Source of the DNA: Clostridia bacterium
Lineage (GTDB): Bacteria > Bacillota_A > Clostridia > Christensenellales > Aristaeellaceae
Assembly: GCA_017525805.1 (NCBI GenBank)
Contig: JAFXSH010000125.1
Span: 1 to 8,339 of the forward strand
Length of the DNA: 8,339 nt
Direction of reading: 5' to 3'
Shown: in pieces, positions 1 to 5,208 of the stretch
Numbering within the stretch: the stretch's first letter is position 1
Layout of the letters: every line of letters begins with the position of its first letter
Program-made: the position numbers and the translations under genes
Notes under the pieces: model-generated
What the model was told of the DNA's origin: nothing
The model's database searches: none
Seen by the model: the letters and a program-made list of their open reading frames with translations, nothing else

Positions 1-1
1 C

Positions 2-724
2 CTCACCGGCATGGAAAAGCACTCGGATTTCCGCCGGGACGACCTGTATCAAAATGGTCATGCTTTCTTTGACATCATGCGGGAGAATATGTGCCGCCTG
101 CCCACCCCCAGCCTGCAATGCGCCATGAACGAACTGAGCAATCACGATCACAGCCGTTTCCTCACCCGCACCAACGGCCGGGTGGGCCGCCTACAGTCGG
201 CGGGCAGCGGCGCGGCGTCGGAAGGCATACAGATCCCGGTGTTCCAGGAGGCTGTGGTCATTCAAATGACCTGGCCGGGCGCGCCGACGATTTATTACGG
301 GGACGAGGCCGGGCAGGTAGGCTGGACGGATCCGGACAATCGCCGCACCTATCCCTGGAACCACGAAAACCAAAATCTGATCAAGCTGCACCAGGCTCTG
401 ACCCGGCTTCGCGGTAAACTGCCCGTACTGAAAAACGGCAGTGTCAAGCCCCTCTGCGGGGGCCACGGCTATATCGCCTACGCCCGGTTCGACGAAGAGG
501 CTACCGTCATTGTGGCCTGCAACAACCTGGATCACGCCCAGTTGCTCACCCTTCCCTTGCGGGACGTGGGCATACCGGATGGGATCGCCATACACCGCGT
601 TTTCCACACGACCGGCCAAGGTTTCCTGGAAACCGATGAACAGATCGGCCACGTCAGCGACGGTCAGTTCCAGGTTTCCCTTGAAGCCCGATCCGCCTCC
701 ATCATCCTCCCCCGGAAACCCTAA
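2..724 (+). CDS. GH13 alpha-glycosidase, C-terminal part (5' end outside window)
   Basis: This is the C-terminal 240 residues of a glycoside hydrolase family 13 enzyme (alpha-amylase, neopullulanase or alpha-glucosidase type), which hydrolyses alpha-glucosidic bonds in starch, glycogen or maltodextrins. The frame is open from base 2, so the start lies upstream. The visible part holds GH13 conserved region IV as ELSNHDHSRFL, where the Asp of NHD (bases 146-148) is the transition-state-stabilising residue. It is followed by the barrel-closing motif GAPTIYYGDEAG and by GWTDPDNRRTYPW, both typical of clostridial GH13 alpha-glycosidases. The last ~110 residues look like the beta-sandwich C-terminal domain. 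The other catalytic Asp and Glu would lie upstream. No signal peptide can be judged. No frameshift is seen. A branching-enzyme-like ORF follows 24 bases later, which suggests a glycogen/maltodextrin operon. Family assignment is firm; the exact substrate is not known. Confidence 0.9.
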   Translation, partial: LTGMEKHSDFRRDDLYQNGHAFFDIMRENMCRLPTPSLQCAMNELSNHDHSRFLTRTNGRVGRLQSAGSGAASEGIQIPVFQEAVVIQMTWPGAPTIYYGDEAGQVGWTDPDNRRTYPWNHENQNLIKLHQALTRLRGKLPVLKNGSVKPLCGGHGYIAYARFDEEATVIVACNNLDHAQLLTLPLRDVGIPDGIAIHRVFHTTGQGFLETDEQIGHVSDGQFQVSLEARSASIILPRKP

Positions 725-748
725 GCAAACGAAGGGAAGGACAAGCGC

Positions 749-1114
749 ATGGACAGCGGAACGAGAAAGGTATTCACCGGGTTCGACAGCTTCCTGTTCC
801 ACCAGGGCACCGATTATGAGGTCTACCGCAAGTTGGGTGCGCACCCCGGCGAAGCGGAGGGCGTGCGCAATCTGCTGGGCCAGTACAAGATGTATCCCGC
901 TCTGCACAGCGACAGCCGCGACCCCGCCACCTTCGCCGGCCTGTACAAGCGCGTTTTCAGCGCCTACGACAGCCTGCCCGGCCAGGGCAATCCCGCCGAG
1001 ATCGGCGGCATCCCGCCCCTGACTGCCGACTGGAAAGAGTGCGACGGCTATTATCACCGCCTCACCTACAGCCTTAGGCCCTTTGAATCCGTGATCTTCG
1101 AGTTTCCCACATAA
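749..1114 (+). pseudogene. Internally deleted glycogen branching enzyme (GlgB) remnant, still an open frame
   Basis: This 121-residue ORF has a good ribosome site (AGGGAAGG, 733-740, 8 bases before ATG). Residues 7-39 match the extreme N-terminus of clostridial GlgB (FTGFDSFLFHQGTDYEVY, then KLGAHPGEAEGV). Residues 40-65 resemble a segment near the GlgB C-terminus (QYKMYPALHSDSRDPATF, compare family YxxxPALYELDxDPxGF). Residues 66-121 resemble the final beta-sandwich (YKRVFSAYDS, then GYYHRLTYSLRPFESVIFEF, compare family PWHGRPYSLTLTLPPLATLVF). The whole catalytic TIM barrel (roughly 500 residues) and a shorter piece between the last two segments are missing, yet the frame is intact. GlgB would form alpha-1,6 branches in glycogen; this product cannot. 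It sits 24 bases after a GH13 gene and before a strong terminator. It could be a decaying gene, an assembly collapse, or a short expressed protein binding glycogen. The by-eye family alignment is the main uncertainty. Confidence 0.65.
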
Positions 1115-1143
1115 TTAGCGCGAAGCGGTCATTTTTCAATTTG

Positions 1144-1177
1144 GGCTGCCTGCCTTGAAAGTCAGGCAGCCTTTTTT
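1144..1177 (+). terminator. Rho-independent terminator after the GH13/glgB-remnant unit
   Basis: A perfect 9-bp stem, GGCTGCCTG (1144-1152) with CAGGCAGCC (1163-1171), has a 10-base loop and is followed by six T (1172-1177). It ends the rightward glycan-metabolism transcript 29 bases after the stop codon at 1112-1114. Confidence 0.93.
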
Positions 1178-1200
1178 GCAAAAAACTGTATTTTTGCGCA

Positions 1201-1232
1201 CAAAAAATACCCGAAACCGCTTGGATTTCGGG
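1201..1232 (-). terminator. Terminator of the minus-strand tRNA-Lys gene
   Basis: On the minus strand, CCCGAAA (1232-1226) pairs with TTTCGGG (1216-1210). A further CC/GG pair forms above a one-base bulge, and a TATTTTTTG tract follows (1209-1201). It begins 7 bases after the tRNA 3' end and so terminates the tRNA transcript. It faces the rightward terminator at 1144-1177, so the two units are convergent. Confidence 0.85.
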
Positions 1233-1239
1233 CAAAGAA

Positions 1240-1312
1240 TGCGCCATCAGGGACTCGAACCCGGGACACCCTGATTAAGAGTCAGGTGCTCTACCAACTG
1301 AGCTAATGGCGC
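1240..1312 (-). tRNA. tRNA-Lys (anticodon CTT)
   Basis: The minus strand folds into a full cloverleaf of 73 bases. The acceptor is GCGCCAT (1312-1306) paired with ATGGCGC (1247-1241), with discriminator A at 1240. The D arm is TAGCTCAGTTGGTAGAGCA. The anticodon stem is CCTGA/TCAGG around loop CTCTTAA, giving anticodon CTT (bases 1279-1277). The T arm contains GGTTCGAGT. CTT reads AAG, so the tRNA is lysine-specific. The 3' CCA is not encoded, since the bases after the discriminator are TTC, so CCA must be added by nucleotidyltransferase. It is a single tRNA with its own promoter and terminator. Confidence 0.97.
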
Positions 1313-1330
1313 GCGTCCATTACAGGGCAC

Positions 1331-1359
1331 ATTATAGCGCAGCTGGAATGCGTTGTCAA
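1331..1359 (-). promoter_or_regulatory. Perfect-consensus sigma-A promoter for tRNA-Lys
   Basis: On the minus strand, TTGACA (1359-1354) and TATAAT (1336-1331) are separated by exactly 17 bases. Transcription should start near 1324, leaving a leader of about 12 bases before the mature tRNA end at 1312. Both boxes match the consensus fully, as expected for a strongly expressed stable RNA. Confidence 0.92.
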
Positions 1360-1414
1360 GCATGAATAGGATGATTTTTCTTATTTCTATATTCTGGAAG
1401 TCAATCTGTATCAC

Positions 1415-1443
1415 TTGACAGCGCACCGGAAAGCGTTTATAAT
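1415..1443 (+). promoter_or_regulatory. Perfect-consensus sigma-A promoter for the PfkB-family kinase gene
   Basis: TTGACA (1415-1420) and TATAAT (1438-1443) are separated by 17 bases. The predicted start is near 1450, inside the palindrome at 1446-1465. The stretch between this -35 and the divergent tRNA promoter (1360-1414) is AT-rich and holds no gene. An unmodified consensus promoter on a sugar kinase gene is stronger than usual, which fits with control by a repressor at the palindrome. Confidence 0.9.
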
Positions 1444-1445
1444 AG

Positions 1446-1465
1446 CAAATGTTAAATAACATTTG
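1446..1465. promoter_or_regulatory. 20-bp palindrome at the kinase transcription start: candidate operator
   Basis: The arms CAAATGTTA (1446-1454) and TAACATTTG (1457-1465) are perfect inverted repeats around a 2-base centre. The site begins 2 bases after the -10 box and covers the predicted start, a position where a bound dimeric repressor would block transcription. It is clearly more AT-rich than the surrounding genes. Which regulator binds cannot be told, and no regulator gene is in the window. It could alternatively form a weak 5' stem-loop in the RNA. Confidence 0.6.
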
Positions 1466-1490
1466 TTCTTAAACAATGAGGAGACATACC

Positions 1491-2393
1491 ATGAAAAGAG
1501 ATGCAGATGTCTATTTATTTGGTCAGGTGCTGGGCACCCATTCGTTTTTGTTGAAAGATGGGTTTCTCCAGCCGGACGAATACGCTGAGATCGGAGAACA
1601 GTATTTCCTGCCGGGCGGCGAAACCGGAACGGCAGCCACCGTGCTGGACGCCTTGGGCGTGTCCGTCCGCATGGACGGCACCTGGATCGGCACGTCAGTG
1701 GCCCCCATGTTGCAAAGCTTTTATGCCCAAAAGCGAGTGGATTTATCTCCCCTGCGCATGTGGCCGGACGATCCGGGTGTGATGGACTATGTGGTGATCG
1801 CTGGGCTGGTGCGCTCCCCCATGGGCCGGTTCCAGGCGCTCTTTTCCAATGGCAGCCGTTGGTGGAGCGTGCCCAGGGAAGCGGATATCGCCGGCTGCAA
1901 AGCGGCGGCTATCGATCCCTTTTTCCGGGACGAATCCCTGCTGGCGGCGGACATCTGCGTCCGTCACGGCATCCCCTATGTGACCATCGACTGTCCCCAC
2001 GATTCCCCCCTGCACCGCCGCGCCGCCGTGAATGTGGTATCCAAAGAATGCACCGCCCAGCATTATCCCGGCATGCCGCCGGAAGCCATTATGGAGCAAT
2101 TGCAGGAAACGGCGGAGGGCCTTGTCATCCTTACCCAGGGCGGCAAAGATATGCTGTACGGAAGACAAGGCGGGCCCATCCGCCGCATGCGCCCCTTCCA
2201 GGTGGAAGTGAAAAGCACCTTGGGCGCGGGAGATACCTTCAAGGCCGGGTGCGTCTACGCCGTGCTCCACGGCATGACGGACGAGGAAACCGTCCGTTTC
2301 GCCTCCGCCTGCTCTGCCATCGCTATTTCCCGCTTCCCCCTGCCCCTATATCCGCCCACGCTGGAGGAAGTAAGTGCGCTGACTGGCCGTTGA
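1491..2393 (+). CDS. PfkB-family (ribokinase-like) carbohydrate kinase
   Basis: This 300-residue protein is of normal length for the PfkB/ribokinase family, cytosolic enzymes that phosphorylate a sugar or nucleoside with ATP. The N-terminal sugar-binding motif appears as PGGETGTAATVLDALG (residues 41-56). The C-terminal PfkB signature appears as STLGAGDTFKAG (242-253), where Asp248 of GAGD is the expected catalytic base and the GAG forms the anion hole. LVILTQGGKD (211-220) is the usual strand before the ATP site. ATG at 1491 is chosen because TGAGGAG (1477-1483) lies 7 bases before it; an in-frame ATG at 1476 overlaps that site and lacks one of its own. The gene is alone in its unit, under a perfect promoter with an operator-like palindrome, suggesting induction by a specific substrate. 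The substrate cannot be inferred from sequence or neighbours. Confidence 0.9.
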   Translation: MKRDADVYLFGQVLGTHSFLLKDGFLQPDEYAEIGEQYFLPGGETGTAATVLDALGVSVRMDGTWIGTSVAPMLQSFYAQKRVDLSPLRMWPDDPGVMDYVVIAGLVRSPMGRFQALFSNGSRWWSVPREADIAGCKAAAIDPFFRDESLLAADICVRHGIPYVTIDCPHDSPLHRRAAVNVVSKECTAQHYPGMPPEAIMEQLQETAEGLVILTQGGKDMLYGRQGGPIRRMRPFQVEVKSTLGAGDTFKAGCVYAVLHGMTDEETVRFASACSAIAISRFPLPLYPPTLEEVSALTGR

Positions 2394-2418
2394 GTTTTCC
2401 CCGCGTCTGTGCTACAAT
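2390..2418 (+). promoter_or_regulatory. Sigma-A promoter for the small Cys-rich protein
   Basis: TTGAGT (2390-2395) and TACAAT (2413-2418) are 17 bases apart. The -35 box overlaps the kinase stop codon TGA (2391-2393). Transcription should begin near 2425, which excludes the in-frame ATG at 2417 and supports the start at 2450. Confidence 0.75.
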
Positions 2419-2449
2419 GAACCGAACGAAAGGAAAGGACGGTGATCGC

Positions 2450-2704
2450 ATGCGCTGCGGCTGTCCGCGATGCGAGGATATCGAAAGCTATATGATCCAT
2501 TCGGAACGGGACAATTGCTGTATCTGTCCCCAATGCCTGTACCGGTGCTACGCCTGCCAGGGCGACGGCCAGGCCCTGAGCCGGGAAACCATCCTGGCCC
2601 TCAAAAACGAAAACCCCGATATGCAGGCGTTTTTCCTGCGTGAGCACGCGGCGGAAGACGCCGGAGGCGCCGCCGTAACGTCCGTTTGGTATCCCGAGGA
2701 CTAA
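2450..2704 (+). CDS. Small cysteine-rich protein, probably metal-binding; function unknown
   Basis: I do not recognise this 84-residue protein as a named family. Nine cysteines fall in the first 36 residues: C3, C5, C8, then C23, C24, C26, C29, C33 and C36, giving motifs CGCPRC, CCICPQC and CYAC. This spacing suggests one or two zinc or iron-sulfur sites. The remaining half is Cys-free, probably helical ([24 protein letters not shown]) with a short acidic end. No signal peptide or membrane segment is seen, so it should be cytosolic. The start at 2450 has AAAGGA 10 bases upstream and lies after the predicted transcription start near 2425. A rubredoxin follows 85 bases later under its own promoter, which hints at a redox or metal theme but is not an operon. 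A zinc-ribbon or small redox protein is the likeliest reading. Confidence 0.72.
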   Translation: MRCGCPRCEDIESYMIHSERDNCCICPQCLYRCYACQGDGQALSRETILALKNENPDMQAFFLREHAAEDAGGAAVTSVWYPED

Positions 2705-2712
2705 TTTTCCTC

Positions 2713-2741
2713 TTGCGTCTTTTGCAAAAATCGGCTATAAT
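2713..2741 (+). promoter_or_regulatory. Sigma-A promoter for rubredoxin
   Basis: TTGCGT (2713-2718) and a perfect TATAAT (2736-2741) are 17 bases apart. The predicted start is near 2748, giving a leader of about 42 bases that contains the hairpin at 2755-2771. Confidence 0.82.
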
Positions 2742-2754
2742 GCTGCCAGAATAT

Positions 2755-2782
2755 GGAGGGTACGGCCCTCCGCGCAAGGAGG
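2755..2782 (+). promoter_or_regulatory. Two competing hairpins in the rubredoxin leader
   Basis: GGAGGG (2755-2760) pairs with CCCTCC (2766-2771) across a 5-base loop. The same CCTCC (2767-2771) could instead pair with GGAGG (2778-2782) of the Shine-Dalgarno site across a 6-base loop. The first pairing leaves the ribosome site free and the second hides it. The upstream hairpin is longer and is made first, so the default state is probably open. That the pairings exist is seen directly; any switching role is inferred. Confidence 0.45.
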
Positions 2783-2789
2783 AAATAAT

Positions 2790-2945
2790 ATGGAAAAGTA
2801 CGAGTGCCCCTGCGGTTACATCTATGATCCCGAAGTGGGCGATCCCGAAGGCGGCATCGCTCCCGGCACCAAATGGGAAGATATCCCCGAGGATTGGGTG
2901 TGCCCCATCTGCGGCCTGGGCAAGGACGCCTTTACCCCCGCCTGA
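2790..2945 (+). CDS. Rubredoxin with shortened first Cys motif
   Basis: This 51-residue protein has the standard rubredoxin length and core: [19 protein letters not shown] (residues 9-27), the aromatic [11 protein letters not shown], and the second metal knuckle CPICG (38-42). Rubredoxins carry one electron on a mononuclear Fe(Cys)4 centre and in anaerobes serve oxygen and peroxide detoxification chains in the cytosol. The first knuckle reads YECPCGY (C6 and C8), that is CxC, where the family normally has CxxCG; one residue is absent and the frame is intact. All four cysteines are still present (C6, C8, C38, C41), so an iron site remains possible. The start is fixed by AAGGAGG (2776-2782), 7 bases upstream. 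It is a single-gene unit with its own promoter and terminator. Confidence 0.95.
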   Translation: MEKYECPCGYIYDPEVGDPEGGIAPGTKWEDIPEDWVCPICGLGKDAFTPA

Positions 2946-2963
2946 TGATTCTGTTTCCCCTGG

Positions 2964-2987
2964 CCCCGCCCTCCGGCGGGGTTTTTT
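2964..2987 (+). terminator. Rho-independent terminator after rubredoxin
   Basis: CCCCGCC (2964-2970) pairs with GGCGGGG (2975-2981) around a 4-base loop and is followed by six T (2982-2987). It begins 18 bases after the rubredoxin stop codon. Confidence 0.95.
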
Positions 2988-3002
2988 GATTGAAAATCGC
3001 GC

Positions 3003-3031
3003 TTGCATCCTCGGCCAAAATACAGTATACT
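3003..3031 (+). promoter_or_regulatory. Sigma-A promoter for the gls24/fakA pair
   Basis: TTGCAT (3003-3008) and TATACT (3026-3031) are 17 bases apart, and the predicted start is near 3038. A 7-bp stem, TGATTCA (3038-3044) with TGAATCA (3056-3062), would form at the very 5' end of the RNA, a position that often protects messages from decay. Confidence 0.75.
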
Positions 3032-3089
3032 ATAGATTGATTCATAGCGTCCCTCTGAATCAGAACCGGCTTCAAGGAGGTTCACAATC

Positions 3090-3440
3090 ATGGATTGCAA
3101 AATCAAAAATGACATGGGCACCATCTATATCGCGGAAGACGTGATGCTCAAGGTCGTTGGTTATGCGGCGCTGGAGTGCTACGGCATCGTGGCCATGTCC
3201 TCCAAGCGCGCCAAGGACGGCCTGGTGGAATGGCTGGGCCGCGAAAACCTGAGCAAGGGCGTGCAGCTGCGCATGGTGGACGATCAATTGGACGTCGATC
3301 TGTTCATTGTGGTGGAATACGGCATTTCTGTGGCCGAGGTTTGCAAAACCATCGTTGAGGTGGTACGCTATAAGCTCGAAAGCATGACGGGGGTCAAGGT
3401 TCGCTCCGTCAACATTTCCGTGGAAGGCATCCGCATCTGA
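3090..3440 (+). CDS. Asp23/Gls24 family protein (YloU-like)
   Basis: This 116-residue protein covers a complete Asp23/Gls24 domain (family usually 110-150 residues). Typical features are the opening GTIYIAEDVMLKVVGYAALECYGIVAM (read as two adjoining segments, residues 10-23 and 24-36), the central VDLFIVVEYGISVAEVC (residues 70-86), and the closing VKVRSVNISVEGI. The family is small and has no known enzymatic activity; members are linked to envelope stress in Gram-positive bacteria, and in staphylococci Asp23 is tethered near the membrane. No signal peptide or membrane segment is present. The start is set by AAGGAGGT (3074-3081), 8 bases before ATG. The fakA-like gene follows 32 bases after its stop with no terminator between, the pairing (yloU-yloV) widely seen in Bacillota. 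The cellular role is not certain. Confidence 0.93.
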   Translation: MDCKIKNDMGTIYIAEDVMLKVVGYAALECYGIVAMSSKRAKDGLVEWLGRENLSKGVQLRMVDDQLDVDLFIVVEYGISVAEVCKTIVEVVRYKLESMTGVKVRSVNISVEGIRI

Positions 3441-3458
3441 TATTGTCCACGTTTGAAC

Positions 3459-3475
3459 GGAGGGAAATCCTTTTG
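3459..3475 (+). promoter_or_regulatory. Ribosome site fixing a UUG start for the fakA-like gene
   Basis: GGAGGG (3459-3464) lies 8 bases before TTG (3473-3475). The frame is open further up to TTG at 3443, but that codon has no ribosome site at a proper distance and would add ten residues (STFERREILL region) absent from the family. The protein from 3473 begins MIQVQSIDGLLL, matching the usual YloV start. Confidence 0.8.
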
Positions 3476-5119
3476 ATACAGGTACAGTCGATCGACGGGC
3501 TGCTGCTGCGGGAAATGGTCCTGGCAGGGGCGGCTTTACTGGAAAAAAACCGGGAAGCGGTGGACGCGCTGAACGTGTTCCCCGTGCCGGACGGCGATAC
3601 GGGCACCAATATGTCCCTGACCATGAGCAGCGCTACCCGGGAAATCAACAGCAAGGAATTTGCCAGCGCGGGGGAAGCGGCGGAAGCCCTGAGCAAGGGA
3701 GCGCTGCGGGGCGCCCGCGGCAACAGCGGCGTGATCACCAGCCAGCTTTACCGCGGCTTTGCCAAAGCGCTGAAGGGCGTGGAGAAAATCACGCCTGTGG
3801 AATTTGCCGCCGCCCTGCAAAAGGGCGCGGAAACCGCCTATAAAGCGGTGATGAAGCCCAAGGAGGGCACCATCCTCACCGTTGCGCGCACCATCGCCGA
3901 AGACGCGGTGCGCCAGGCTCAATTGGCTCCTAACGATTTCGACGCGCTGTTTACCGTGATCCTGCAAAGTGGCGACGCCATTTTGAAGCGCACGCCGGAA
4001 ATGCTGCCCGTGCTCAAGCAGGCAGGCGTGGTGGACGCGGGCGGCTACGGATTGCTTTTGATTTACACCGGCTACGCCGCCGTGCTGCGGGGCGAAAGCA
4101 TTGATTCCATTGCCACCCAGGAAGACGCCGCGAAAGCCTCGGAATTTGTGGACGATCACGACGCCTTAGAGGAAATCAAGTTCGCCTATCACGTGGCCCT
4201 GCACCTGATCCGCGTGCCGGACACCGTGCCGGAAAGCGAAATCGACCATTTCCGCCGCCGCCTGAACCGCATCGGCGATACGGTGCTGCTGGAAAAGGAA
4301 GAAACCGGCTACAAGGCCCATGTGCATACCGCCGACCCCGGCCGCGTGCTGCAATACGGCGCGGAGCTGGGCGAATTGGATCAGGTGGAGATCGTGAACC
4401 TGCTGCAATTGCGGCGGGCCAAAGAAGAAGCCGAAGCCGCGGCCCACGCTTCCGAACCGCCCAAGCCCTACGGCATGGTGAGCGTTTCCTTAGGCGAGGG
4501 CTTTTCCAGCATCCTCAAGGACTTGCAGGTGGACGCCATTGTAGAGGGCGGGCAGACCATGAACCCCTCCATCGAAGATTTGCAAAAGGCCATCGATTCG
4601 GTGAACGCCGAGACCATCTTCGTGTTCCCCAACAACGGCAACGTGATCTTAGCGGCCAATCAGGCGGCGCAGATTTCCGATAAAAACGTGATCGTGATCC
4701 CCACCAAGAACGTGGCCATGGGCATCGCGGCGGCGGTGGCGTTCCAGCCCGACCTTTCCGCCGAGGAAAACGCCGCCCGTATGGAGGAAGCGGCCCAGCG
4801 GGTGCGTACCGGCACCATCACCTACGCCGTGCGGGACAGCGATTTTGAAGACATGCACATCAACGAGGGCGATATCATCGGTCTGCACAACGGCAAGGTG
4901 GCCTACAAGGCCGACAACGTGCACGATGTGGCGATTGAATTGGTGAAAGCCATCGTCACCGAGGATGACGGCCTGATCACCGTTTACTACGGCCAGGACA
5001 CAAAGGAAGAAGACGCCCAGGCCCTGGCCGAGGAAATCGGCGAACTGTGCCCGGATTGCGACGTGGAAGTGCACGCCGGCGGCCAGCCCCTGTACTACTA
5101 TCTCATTGCCGTGGAATAA
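3473..5119 (+). CDS. fakA: DAK2 domain fatty acid kinase subunit FakA-like (YloV)
   Basis: This 548-residue protein matches the usual length of FakA/YloV. FakA is the ATP-binding subunit that, with a fatty-acid-carrying FakB, makes acyl-phosphate for phospholipid synthesis from exogenous fatty acids. The N-terminal DhaL-type kinase domain (about residues 8-200) has NVFPVPDGDTGTNMSLTM (34-51), whose Asp40 and Asp42 should bind magnesium-nucleotide, then GALRGARGNSGVITSQL (76-92) and VDAGGYGLLL. A middle region (about 230-320) and a C-terminal FakA domain (about 340-548, with FVFPNNGNVILAANQAA and VAMGIAAAVAF) follow. The start is UUG at 3473. It is co-transcribed with the gls24-like gene. No fakB is in the window. 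In many Bacillota recG comes next; here it is replaced by a T-box operon. Family assignment is firm; FakA activity is inferred from the family. Confidence 0.93.
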   Translation: MIQVQSIDGLLLREMVLAGAALLEKNREAVDALNVFPVPDGDTGTNMSLTMSSATREINSKEFASAGEAAEALSKGALRGARGNSGVITSQLYRGFAKALKGVEKITPVEFAAALQKGAETAYKAVMKPKEGTILTVARTIAEDAVRQAQLAPNDFDALFTVILQSGDAILKRTPEMLPVLKQAGVVDAGGYGLLLIYTGYAAVLRGESIDSIATQEDAAKASEFVDDHDALEEIKFAYHVALHLIRVPDTVPESEIDHFRRRLNRIGDTVLLEKEETGYKAHVHTADPGRVLQYGAELGELDQVEIVNLLQLRRAKEEAEAAAHASEPPKPYGMVSVSLGEGFSSILKDLQVDAIVEGGQTMNPSIEDLQKAIDSVNAETIFVFPNNGNVILAANQAAQISDKNVIVIPTKNVAMGIAAAVAFQPDLSAEENAARMEEAAQRVRTGTITYAVRDSDFEDMHINEGDIIGLHNGKVAYKADNVHDVAIELVKAIVTEDDGLITVYYGQDTKEEDAQALAEEIGELCPDCDVEVHAGGQPLYYYLIAVE

Positions 5120-5143
5120 TACCGACCGTTTTTTACAGGCAAG

Positions 5144-5163
5144 AAAAAAACATTCGTTTTTTT
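5144..5163 (+). terminator. A/T-rich inverted repeat, possible weak terminator after fakA
   Basis: AAAAAAAC (5144-5151) pairs with GTTTTTTT (5156-5163) around a 4-base loop, 24 bases after the fakA stop. The stem is almost all A-T and there is no separate T tract after it, so it is weaker than the other terminators here. It is listed because no better terminator is seen before the next promoter. Confidence 0.35.
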
Positions 5164-5174
5164 GCTCCCCGGTA

Positions 5175-5202
5175 TTGACAAAAAACGCAAACCGGATAAA
5201 AT
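5175..5202 (+). promoter_or_regulatory. Sigma-A promoter for the T-box operon
   Basis: A perfect TTGACA (5175-5180) is followed 16 bases later by TAAAAT (5197-5202). The predicted start is near 5209, just before T-box stem I. Confidence 0.7.
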
Positions 5203-5208
5203 GGTCTT

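Noticed and set aside
191..1057. 288-codon ORF on the minus strand
   Set aside because: It is antisense to the GH13 gene and the glgB remnant, with low-complexity Gly/Ala/Val composition and no family motif.
1178..1197. A/T-rich hairpin GCAAAAA/TTTTTGC between the two facing terminators
   Set aside because: It is mainly a by-product of the T tracts of the convergent terminators; no separate role is supported.
1247..1462. Minus-strand ORF of 71 codons ending in a VEHLTLNQGVPGSS-type peptide
   Set aside because: It is the well-known false translation of a tRNA gene; the DNA is the tRNA-Lys cloverleaf and its promoter.
1760..2449. Upstream part of the frame that contains the Cys-rich protein
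   Set aside because: It overlaps the PfkB kinase in another frame and has shadow-frame composition; the promoter at 2390-2418 and ribosome site place the real start at 2450.
2417..2449. Alternative ATG at 2417 for the Cys-rich protein
   Set aside because: It overlaps the -10 box and lies before the predicted transcription start.
3443..3472. TTG at 3443 as start of the fakA-like gene
   Set aside because: No ribosome site at proper distance and the extra ten residues are not family-like; TTG 3473 has GGAGGG 8 bases upstream.
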